DNA of 64,000 nt from Dastarcus helophoroides (taxonomy: Eukaryota > Arthropoda > Insecta > Coleoptera > Bothrideridae), in assembly GCA_028583605.1 (NCBI GenBank), contig CM053327.1, positions 1,364,001 to 1,428,000 of the forward strand. The letters run 5' to 3'. Shown here piece after piece: positions 20,050 through 29,639 of the stretch; position 1 is the stretch's first letter, and every line of letters begins with the position of its first letter. The notes below the pieces were generated by a model. That model saw nothing but the letters and a program-made list of their open reading frames with translations, did not search any database and was not told the origin of the DNA. Position numbers and translations under genes: made by a program.

Positions 20050-22550
20050 AATTTTTAATTAAAATTTTAACAAGATTTATAAAAAAGTATTTATTTTTTT
20101 ATTAAATACGAAACTTGAAAATAAGGTGAAAGATTAGAGTTTGATTTTGGGGATTAAACTTGAAAATAGGAAAAAGGTGAAATATCAAAATTTATAAAAT
20201 AATTCAAAACGTTTCACATTTTTTAAAATTGGAAACTTTTTCCAAATCTACAGAATTTTAAGTTTTAACTTGGAATTACTATTTTTCTTTTGTTAATTTA
20301 GGGCATTACAATGGAAATTTTGTTATTTGGGTCGAAATTTCAATAAACAACTTTAATAATTCAAGACCTATTCGACTGTTCAACTTTAAGTCCAAAATTT
20401 TGTGAAAGAAGTGAATATATCGAGTTCAACATTACAAATTAAGGTTTCGAAAAGAAAGGCAAAATTTCTAAAAAATTCGGATTGTTTTTAGAAATTTTTT
20501 ATATTTTTCAAAAAAAAACTATTTTTTTAATTTTGACCTCAGAAACGAAATGTTGGAAATAAAATCAAAATATTGAAACAAAAATCGAAATTCCGAGAAA
20601 CAAGTTCAAAATGTTAAGATTATGAAGTCAAGAGTTTAGAGAAAAAAATGTAAACTTCGACTAAAATGTCAAAATTGTATTATCTAAAGTGTTTGTTCAA
20701 ATTTCGACTTTTAAAAAGAAAATTTTGGTAAACGAGTGAAAATTCTAAACTTAAAAAAGATATATTTAAATAAATTTTGAGAAAGAGTGACAAAGTTTAA
20801 ATTGGAAATTTCAAATTATTTTCTTAAAACTTAGGCTTTGAAATAGTCGAAATTATAAGATTTCTAAAATTTCCATTTTACAAATGACAATTTTTATTTA
20901 TTTATTTTCTTAAACTCGATTTTAGAATTCATATTTTCTTAAACTCAAATTTAGAATCCAGAATTTGATATTTAAGTCAAAATTCTGGAAAAAACTTTGA
21001 AAAAAGTTGAGCCAGAAATTTAAATATTTTCCACGCAATTTTAAAATTAAAAAAGACGTTGCATGAATTTTTTTAAATAAATTTCGTTTTTCCAAAGTTC
21101 AACTTTATACCTGAAATTTTAGTTTACTTTAAAATTTAAAAAATAAGTTTTTCGTTTGCTGCTTTCAAAAAATTTAGTTTTTTTTTCTAGAATTGCAATT
21201 CCAAATTAAAAAAAAAATTTAGATTTAAATTGGAAATTTTAAGAAAATTTTAACTGTTCTCTTTAGAATTGCACCTTGAAGTATGAAAAAAAAAACTATT
21301 TTATATTTGGACTGAAAATTTTGAAAAATAGCAACAGATTTAAAGAAAAATAAGATTTATGTAAAGAAATTCTTAGAGTTAACATTTTAATCATAAAACT
21401 TTGATTTCAAATTGAAATATTCGATATTCTTTTCTACGTTTTCCATGAAATCTCAAAATCTCTAGGAAAATTCGAATAGTTTAAACTTTAAATTAAAAAT
21501 TTAGAGAGAAAAGCTTGGAATTGGACTGAAGAATTGCAAACTTATAAAAAAAATTATTTGACACGTATTCCTTCTTTCAGTTCTCTAGGTAGGTAAAGTA
21601 AATAGTTAGAAATAGGTGACTTAAAAATGCTTCCTTTTAACCTTATTTCCTGTTAAATCCTTTTAAAATAACATATTCTTTTCTGCAAAGATACGAAAGC
21701 ACAGTCTTCTCTCGAAATTACGAATTTCCTCTGAAAATTTTTCTTTATTTTCAAAAAAAATTGTCTTTGAGACAACTTTCTTCTAAATTTTCACCAAATT
21801 TTTACCCTTCTTATTTTAATTCGTGCTTTTTGGAATGTTGTGATTTTTTTTAGACTTAGGCTTTAATAATTTTGACTTTTTTTCTAATTATTGGACTTTT
21901 AGTAAATATCAACCTGGTCGTAATTATTCGTTTGTTTACTTTTTTAAAATGTCGAAATTGTCAAAACAAGCAGTCCAAATTTACAACAAAATAAAAATTT
22001 TCTAAAAAAGTTGAAATTTTGAAAAATTAGAAAATTTCAAAAATAGCAAAATTTTAGAAAAAGGGAAAATTTTCAAATAGTTACAATTTTGTAATTAGGT
22101 CAAAATTTTGATTTTTTTTTAATTGAGAATTTTAAATAAGTGTAATTTAAAATGTCCAAATCAAAATCATTAAAAAAGTAGAAATTAAAAATGTCAAACA
22201 CTTAAAAAGTAATAATTAAAAATGTGGAATTCTTCACGAAAAACTAGAGATTTTGAAAAAAAGTTGAAAATATGTATCAGAAAATAGGTCGAAATTTTGA
22301 AAAGTAAAAAAGGAAAAGTCGAAATTATCATAAAAATTATATTCCTCAGAAGAATTCATAATTTTCAAAAACAGTCCAAAGATTCAAGGTTTCGAAATTC
22401 TGAAAAAAGTTGTGAAAAAATTTAAAAAAAAATAGATGTTCAGAAAACTCTTGAAATTTTGAAAAAAGTGAAAATTCTTTAGGAAGTCGAAATTTTCAAA
22501 AAGATCCGAAGTTTTTATATTCCCAGGCATTTTCTCATATCGTCAAGGTA
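20050..22550. repeat. A-rich (reverse polarity) degenerate repeat domain
   Basis: The same words as the preceding domain but in reverse complement (GTCGAAATTTTGAAAAA), so the T/A strand bias flips near 20.05 kb. No gene. Confidence 0.6.
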
Positions 22551-22559
22551 AGAACTAAA

Positions 22560-23400
22560 TATCTGCATATAACTAAATACCTAATAATTAATTAGGTGAA
22601 AAAAGTTTCGTTCTTTACATATATAATTAGTCGATTTTCGATTACAAGTGATGCTAGTATAATATAAAATTTCCAATTTAAAGGATATAAAATATTTTTT
22701 TTTATTTTGCTTAAATCTGTCGTAGTATTTATTTACCTAAACAATTTATATTTTTCCAATAAGTAATATAAAAATGTTAATTAGGAGAAAAAAAATTTCT
22801 TGTGAATATATCAAAACAAAAACAACTAAATATTCGGTAAATGATTGAAATCTACAAACTCTAAACAATTCATTTTACTTTCAAACTCTGTTAGAATAAA
22901 TGTTTTAATATTGTTTAGATAAAGAACTATGAGCTGCAAAGCAGAAGGTACTTCGTTCGTTGATGACATATTGAGGGAGGGAGCAAAAATTTCTCTGCTC
23001 TGCATCACGTCCGTCCTCGTACCCTGCCTGACCCTAGTGAGGGCAACCGAAATATAAGCACAATGTTTATGCCAAACACCACTCTCCCATTTTACAAATG
23101 GTGCCTTTGTTTTTAATTTTTTTTTAATTTGGAGAAATTATAAACCAAAGATGTGAAATTCGCGCTTTGGCAGTACTTTTTTCAAATTCCATTTAATTTC
23201 CGAGATATTATCTTCCGAAAGCAGGCAAAAAAGGGACAAATTGTACGCCTATTTGTAGGATACTAAGAAAAAAAATCAAAAATCTGCTTCCAAAGCCTAA
23301 ATTTCCTAACATTTCTTAATATTATTAACAATTTTCATTAAATTCTAAGCAATAGTATTGACGTAATTTGTAAAATGGCAATCGAAGAATTTCGACGTTT
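22560..23400. other. Non-coding, more balanced stretch
   Basis: Low-complexity fabric is absent. A GC-richer piece at 22960-23100 (GGGAGGGAGC, 'accctgcctgaccctagtga') has no recognised homology. Confidence 0.35.
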
Positions 23401-24840
23401 TAGGAGTACCAGACCGTCCCCTTAATTTCAATTGTTTAAATTGCTTTTCTCTCAAAATTGCAATTTGTTTTCAAAATTTATCTTTTTTCAAAATTTCAAC
23501 GTTATTCCCAATTTGCCTTTTCCTGAAAAAAGTTTGTGTTTTTCTGAAAAAGTTGACTTTTGTCTCAAAATTCAATAATTTTAGTGTCTCCAAATTTCGA
23601 TGTTTTTGAACCTTTGAAAGATTACACGATTTTAAAAAATGTCAAGTTTTCTGAAACATAAACTTTCTCCAAAACATCGACATATCTCAAAATTTCGACC
23701 TCTTCTCGTATTTTGGGTACTCTTTTTTTAAAATTGTTAGTTTTCCAAAATTTTAATGTTTTAAATCTTCGTTATTCAGATATTGCCTTTTTTCAATAGA
23801 CTTATTCCAGATTTTTACTATTATAAAAATTTTCACTCTTCCGAAAGTTTCGACTTTTTTCAAAACTGCGATTTTTGGAACATTTTCGTTTTCTAACCGA
23901 TTTCGAAAAATTTCGATTTTTTTAAAATTGTGAAATTTTATTAAATGTTGATTGTTTTAAACTTGATTTTTGAATGATTTTTTCAAATTTTGATTTTATT
24001 TCGACCAAAATATTTGGAAGGAATGAGTTTAGGTTAGATGTTGAGTCTGGGTGTAAAGGCTGGGATATAATGCTGACTGAGATTCGAACAAACCTACAAT
24101 TGCCCCCACAAAATGTAAAAAACTATTTCAAAATTTTAACTTTTTTGAAACTTTTAACTGCAATTTTACAAATTTTCAATATTTCTTTTTAATTTGGATT
24201 TGAAATTTTTGACTTTTCTGACAATGTCAAGATATTTAAAATCACGTAGCTTAAATTCGACCTCATCGATCTTTTTTGAAATTTTGATTTTTTAAATATC
24301 AAATTTTCAAATTCTTAGTTTTTAAAAAAATTCGATTTTTTAAAAATTGTTTTTTCCAAATTTTCATATATTTTTTTCAAATATTTGACTTAAGATTCCT
24401 TTTTTTAAATATTTACTCCTTTCAAAATTTCACCAGTTTTCCAAATATTTATTCTTTGAAAATTTCGATTCTTTTAATAATTTTGCTTTTCTTCAGAATT
24501 ACATTTTTTTGCAAAATTCCGACCTTTTTCAAAATGTCAGTAATCTAATTCGACATTATCGACTTTGTTTAAGAAAGTTTATTTTTTTATGTCAACTTTT
24601 TCATATTTTATATGATTTTCAAGTTTTCAACTTTATTAAAAAATTTAATTTTCTTGAAATACACGTTCTATTTTAATTTCCACATTTTCAAATTTTCGAA
24701 TAAATTATTTGAAAATTTTGACCTTTTTCAATATTTTCATTTTTTTAATAATTGTGCTTTATTCAAAATTTAAATTTTTAGCAAGTCGAGTTTTTAACTC
24801 GATATTACCGACTTTTATGATTTTTTTAAATGTGCTATCT
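23400..24840. repeat. T-rich degenerate repeat domain
   Basis: Polarity returns to T-rich. No coding or element ends seen. Confidence 0.6.
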
Positions 24841-24849
24841 TTTAAACAA

Positions 24850-24965
24850 GGCTTTGAACCGAAACTAAACCGAAAACCGGAAAAAACGGTATTTTCGAAG
24901 AAACGAACACCGAAGCGAAACCGAAAAATAATATCGGTTTATTTCGGTTCGCCGAATTTAATTGC
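24850..24965. repeat. Degenerate CCGAAAC short repeat
   Basis: Repeated words GAACCGAAAC, AAACCGAAAACCGG, GAAGCGAAACCGAAAAA, then reverse-oriented TCGGTTTATTTCGGTTCG, making a small imperfect palindrome of a (CCGAAA)n-like satellite. Confidence 0.5.
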
Positions 24966-25079
24966 TTTTTTTTAATTTAATTTCCTGACGGCATCAGCTG
25001 CGTGGCTATTAGCCGTTGATAAATTCTCATTACAATTTCCCTGTTAAGTTTATTTCTCTTATAAACCGCAAAGTTCTTT

Positions 25080-25860
25080 CAAGGGTGAGTCTATTGTTTT
25101 TGAGACATTGTCGTAGCGTTGGGGCGATATATATTAGGTGCCTTTTCATGTAGCGTGCAGTCACTAAGTATATGGCGTATGGTTAGGTGTTCTTGGCAAC
25201 TAGAACTTATCGGTCTTTGTGTGTTATTAATTAAGTACGAAGATGAGAGGTGTGTATGTCCAATTCTTAGGCGTGTTATCTGTAATTCCTCATGTCTTGA
25301 AAAACCTGCAGGAAGTTGTGGTGGCGAGACATTTTCTTTAATTTCACGTAACTGAGAGGTTGTGCGTTTCCTAGTCCTCTTGCCATAGTGAATTTACCGA
25401 TTTACCGATTTTACCGAACGACCTTTATATCATTTATAGTGACTGAAGTGTGGTCAGTAACATTTCCTCTAGCACCACATTTTGCGGCGCGATCAGCAGC
25501 TTCGTTTTCATAAATTCCTAGGTGTGAAGGTACCCAGGCAAATTACACATGTTTTCCACTTTCACCTATTTCTTGTATGAGGCACAGAATTTTATAAACA
25601 ATAGAATTTTCTGTGTAGGGGTCTTGTATCGCTATTAGAGAACTATATGAGTCTGTGCAAATAATAAATTGTAAGGCGTCAGGCGACATGACAATAAAGA
25701 GTAGAGCCTGCCATATAGCATACAGTTCAGTGGTAAAAATACTGGCACATGATGGTAACGTCCAATTGTGACTGTTATTATTAAAGTAAATTGCGCTACC
25801 AACACCTTCGTCTGTCTTATATCCGTCAGTATATATAAATGACGCTTCTCTGAATTCAGC
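25080..25860 (-). pseudogene. RNase H and Cys/His tail of minus-strand non-LTR element
   Basis: On the minus strand 25835-25460 reads YTDGYKTDEGVGSAIYF, IFTTELYAIWQALLF, FIICTDSYSSLIAI and, after one in-frame stop, FAWVPSHLGIYENEAAD. These are the four active-site blocks (D, E, D, D) of RNase H, all still present. Beyond it come a T-rich/ACCGATTT-rich interruption near 25400 and a tail with RIGHTHLSSSYLI and QEHLTIRHILSDC, a C-to-H-H-C motif found at the C-terminus of I/jockey-type elements. One stop after ...GKHV and later frame breaks make it inactive. Confidence 0.8.
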
Positions 25861-26900
25861 TAATAGATTTAAAAAAGAGACTTAAATATATCATTTGGTA
25901 CTGTATCTTTCTTATATTTTGGGCAGTCAGTTCGAATGCAAGGTAAGAATATTCTCCATGGAGGTATTTCATATGTTGCTAGTGGTATGACAGGGGGAAG
26001 TTGTAAACGTGCAATATGTATCGATTCTTTAAAACGTACCGCAACAGGTCTGCTGTTCATCGGTCGAGATTTAAAATTTGCTACAATGTTCGAATCTGGT
26101 AGAAAGTCTTTTGAGTTTGGATGTGCTTCAAGCGCTAATAATTTAACCTCCTATTTCAGAAGCAAACGTCTTCCTCTTATATGCAGCAGTGGTACACCTG
26201 ATGCAGAAAGTATAGCTTTAATTGGACTTGTGCGGAAAGCTCCAGTGGCTATTCTTAATGCGGTGCTTGGGATTAAGTCTAATCGCTTTAGAGTTGTAGG
26301 TGATGCTGATCCATATACAATGCAACCGCAGTCTATTTTCGGTGAGATAAGAGTCTTATATTCTGAGAAGTGTGGTCCTGTCTGCGCCCCAACTGTACCC
26401 AGTAAACATCTTAAATTATTTATTGCTTTTTTACACTTAATTACTAGCTCGTTGGTGTATTCTCGCCACCGAAGCTTCTCGTCAAACTTCACTCCTAAAA
26501 ATTTGATTGTGGCATTATAAGGTATTGTTATATTTTCAATTTTAAGAGAGGGACAATCATGTGACTTTAGTAAATGACAAAAATGGATTGCTTTTGTTTT
26601 GTCCTTTGACAAACGAAAACTGAGTCGCTTGGCATTTGCAGCGATCTGATTTATAGCATGTTCGAGTTCATGGAGTGATGAGTTGGAGTAATATATTGCC
26701 AAATTATCTATATAAAGACTGTATCGTATGTTAGGGTTGATTTCATTTATCAATTTACTTACTGTGAGAACAAAAAGGGTTACGCTTAATGTAGAACCTT
26801 GAGGAATACCATTTTCAAAAAAATATTTTTCTGAAGTACAATTATAAACCCTAACTCTGAAGTACCGATTCTTTAAAAACTGCTCTATAAAGTACAACAT
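25861..26900 (-). pseudogene. Reverse transcriptase, C-terminal two-thirds (non-LTR)
   Basis: A 249-codon frame (26900-26151) contains ENGIPQGSTLSVTLFVL, SLYIDNLAIYYS, LSKDKTKAIHF, TIKFLGVKFDEKLRW and YGSASPTTLKRLD. These are RT palm B, the catalytic box, palm D/E and thumb of I/jockey-type elements. The catalytic box reads Y-I-D-N instead of Y-x-D-D, so the second metal-binding Asp is lost. It continues into a linker (PVAVRFKESIHIARL, PLATYEIPPWRI) before the RNase H. The long plus-strand frame at 25936-26520 is its antisense shadow. Confidence 0.85.
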
Positions 26901-27340
26901 ATTTCTTCCGAACCCCTACTTATTAAGTGTTTGTAATATTCCAAATCTCCAAGTTAAGTCAAATGCTTTCTTTAAATCGAATAATACTACGATTGTCTGG
27001 CTACGTTGGGAAAAGGCATTTTGTATGTAATTTTTGAAGGCTACCATATTGTCGGTAGTCGAACGATGACATCTAAATCCCATTTGATGTGGTGATATTG
27101 GTTGTTTTTTCTAAAAACGATACCAAGCGTGCATTTACCATTCTTTCAAATACCTTGCTGCGGCAGCAGGTGAGTGATATAGGGCGATAATTTTGCTGAT
27201 AGAGAAGATCTTTTCCTGCCTTAGCTACAGGTATGACTATTGCTTCCTCCAGTTTTAAGGGTATATTTGGTTTTGCCATATGCAATTATGTAGCTTTAGA
27301 AGATTTGTCTTTTCGCTATTAGAAATCGAACGGCACATGG
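26900..27340 (-). pseudogene. Reverse transcriptase, N-terminal part (same element)
   Basis: On the minus strand the order is LLKLHNCIWQNQIYP, (frameshift) EEAIVIPVAKAGKD, YQQNYRPISLTCCRSKVFER, (frameshift) HQMGFRCHRSTTDNMVAF, TIVVLFDLKKAFDLTWRFGI, then LNK-stop before the main RT frame. N-Y-R-P-I-S-L-T and the palm A F-D-L-K-K-A-F-D motif with its catalytic Asp are intact. At least two frameshifts and one stop separate it from the C-terminal part. Confidence 0.82.
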
Positions 27341-27849
27341 TCAGGCTGTTACGGTTTAAATTTTCATTGGAAATAGTTGCCTCTGGTTAGGCTACCAAAC
27401 ATACAGCTGTTGGTTTTGTAAGTGCAGGCATATCATCTGTTAGTCTTTATCTGGGGGAAATCGGCCATCTTGTCTCTTGTCCGTTCATTTGTATGTCATC
27501 CTTCACAAGGTGTGGTTGCAGATCTTTCTGAGGAATTTTGGGTTTTGTTCCCTTAAGGGATTTACTGTAACCCACCTTCGGACCGTTTGGGGCTATTGTA
27601 TTTCGTGGTAGTACTCTGTTAGAACTAAAGTCTCAGATGGTTCCGGTATTTACGGGTCAGGCAGAGCCCACCAAACATCCAAGGCTCTTTTGGGATCCTT
27701 GTAAGCTTTTTTTCTGGTCCGTTTTAAGTTAAAGACTGTTTTTTTCGGATTGTCTTTGAAGGATTCTTTTCGGATCGTTTCTGATTACCTTTCGATTGCG
27801 ACCTGTACAGTGACGCAAAGTGTTTTAAGGGAATAGCTTTGGCTAGAGC
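27341..27849 (-). other. Unrecognised insert with a protein-like minus frame
   Basis: GC-balanced sequence between the two separated parts of the minus-strand retroelement. One minus frame has about 50 codons without a stop (TIAPNGPKVGYSKSLKGT...), and another has FNLKRTRKKAYKDPKRALDV. I do not recognise the protein. It may be a piece of another retroelement. Confidence 0.3.
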
Positions 27850-27862
27850 CATATACTCATTG
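27850..27862. repeat. 13-bp target-site duplication, left
   Basis: CATATACTCATTG, identical to 28445-28457. Confidence 0.78.
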
Positions 27863-28444
27863 GTTTTTTCAATTTATTTAACATTTCTTCGGCCCAGTTT
27901 GGCAATAATTAAATTTTTTTATGGTTTGTTGACAATTTTCTAAACAATTTTTAAAATGCGACTACGTGATATTTAAATTTATTGAAAACGTCACTTCATG
28001 ACAGTTCACAAATTAGGAGGTTAGTTTATTTTACATAGAATAGGAATAATCAAAAATAGAAGACCAGAAATTAGATATGGAAAAATAAAAATTTGTTATT
28101 TTGATAAATAAGGAAAATATAAAAAATACATAAAAAGATTGTAGCACTCAACATCGATGTTTCGCTCTCATTTGAGCTCGTCAGCAGTGCATAACATGAA
28201 AAGGGAACAATGAGGAAGAAATACTTAAAAATAAAAATTTTTTTTTAAAATATAAAAAAGAAAAAATCAAGAAATTTTAACATGAATGGACGTTTCATCA
28301 TCAATTTATTGTGTTAAAAAATTTTAAAAATTTAAATATTTGAAGTCCAATCCACAAGAAACAACTACTGGGCCCAAGAAATGTTAAATAAATTGAAAAA
28401 AACATAACATTTCCGGTCAATAAGGGTCTACCATGAAGAATAAA
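27863..28444 (-). mobile_element. Second hammerhead-bearing retrozyme/Penelope-like insertion
   Basis: A 582-bp block bounded by the exact 13-bp repeat CATATACTCATTG. Its two ends are inverted copies of one sequence (27865-27899 against 28370-28406, around GAAATGTTAAATAAATTGAA). A hammerhead lies on the minus strand at 28141-28190, followed in the same orientation by 'tcacgtagtc'-containing sequence at 27970-28010. Inverted end copies, a ribozyme and a target-site duplication of this size match the architecture of the 16855-17955 cluster, although the sequences are unrelated. No RT is present. Confidence 0.75.
28141..28190 (-). ncRNA. Hammerhead ribozyme, second family
   Basis: Minus strand 5'->3': stem I GCACU then G (28190-28185), core CUGACGA (28184-28178), stem II GCUC-AAAUGA-GAGC (28177-28164), core GAA (28163-28161), palindromic stem III ACAUCGAUGU (28160-28151), U17 (28150; triplet GUU), G, then AGUGC (28148-28144) closing stem I. 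The core is fully conserved. The 1.1/2.1 position next to the cleavage site is a G-G mismatch, which could weaken activity. Confidence 0.75.
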
Positions 28445-28457
28445 CATATACTCATTG
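28445..28457. repeat. 13-bp target-site duplication, right
   Basis: CATATACTCATTG, matching 27850-27862. Confidence 0.78.
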
Positions 28458-29333
28458 TCGGATATTTTGATTTTCTCTAAATTGTAATACTGTTTTATGC
28501 GATAATTACCTGCACCCCTTTTTTCTTTTCTTTGCTTTGCATTTTCTGGTAGGCTTAGGTCTAACCAGTTTTAATTTGCTCCAGTGGGCCATCAGACATC
28601 AACTTTTTAATTTGTTTAAAACATATATTTTATATTTATATTTATAAATATTTTACTTCAAATAATTCAAAGGTAAAGTTTACCAACTCTTATAATTGAT
28701 TGTAAAGAACAAAGTGCCGCACTTTATTCCACCCAAACAGATTGTGAAAAGTTAAAAATAGGAACCTTTAAAATATTTTATTTTTGGCGGAAGAAATATT
28801 TATCTGAATTACCGCCCTAACTGCGGACATTATTGCTTTCCCGAGTTGCAATATATACTTAGAATTTTATTTAATCTACGAATTAGTTTTCTTTCCTGTC
28901 TAAATTGTGAGGTTATAAACATAGATTTGCGTCACCACTGTCAACAAGGTAAGTCATAGAGAGAGTATGGCAACGAGAACTGCCGCTACAGAGAAAATTT
29001 CTGTCTATGAATTACGCCATCTAGGAGTGAGTTGTCTAGCTTTCGCCTTAGGTATCTTTTGATGATTTTTCTACGTTTCCGTTGGATAAATTGCGTGATT
29101 TAAAATCATTACCGATTTTTATTCATTATAAGCGAAATTTTTACTCGTTATATTGTCACATTGGCCCAAACGAGGGGTCCTCACAGGGGTGTACGATTCC
29201 AGGCCTGTAACAAGAAGAGGCTCCTGCTCTTTCCCCAACGCTAGCCAGCGATAATAATAAAAATTATTTCATGCATTAGTAGTGGCACTTAGAAAATTTT
29301 TTCTAAATTCTTCAATTCTAAGCCACTATTCCT
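28458..29333. other. Non-coding insert within the minus-strand retroelement
   Basis: AT-rich to about 28920. A balanced stretch at 28930-29240 contains a good splice-donor-like AAGGTAAGT (28950) and a 31-codon frame from ATG 28968, but no homology was recognised. Confidence 0.35.
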
Positions 29334-29555
29334 TTATTGGGAAAAAATACCATAACAAGGTCCAGCTGAAGATTTCTTACATTTACCTAAAGCTTGGGTC
29401 AGTTCTTGAATTGAAAAAGTGTGATTATATTCCGATGGACTTGATCCTTGGTTAGGAGACTGCAAAGGCGATTGCTCAGTTGCTTCCTTTATCGCTATCA
29501 AATCGGGTGAATAGTTTTCTGTCCGACTAGCTTGATAGAATTCTTCTGCAAACAT
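29334..29555 (-). pseudogene. RT upstream linker of the minus-strand element
   Basis: The 73-codon minus frame reads FAEEFYQASRTENYSPDLIA ... FSIQELTQALGKCKKSSAGP, then CYGIF. In I/jockey-type elements the E-L-x-x-A-L-x-x-x-K-x-x-S-P-G-P-D-G-I motif sits just before RT motif 1. It fits upstream of the RT at 27340-26151 in orientation and order, with a 2-kb insertion between. The P-D-G of the motif has been altered. Confidence 0.75.
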
Positions 29556-29639
29556 TTAGGACATCTTGTTTATTAGTTATTGTGTGTCCGTTTATTTCAA
29601 GGATGGTGATGCTTGATTAAAATGTTTTTCCACCATGCA

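Noticed and set aside
25936..26520. A 194-codon plus-strand frame
   Set aside because: Antisense shadow of the reverse transcriptase on the minus strand, which has clear motifs.
28945..29065. Exon-intron boundary with AAGGTAAGT and a short ATG frame
   Set aside because: The donor-like word is isolated, with no upstream open exon or family match, inside an insertion in a dead retroelement.
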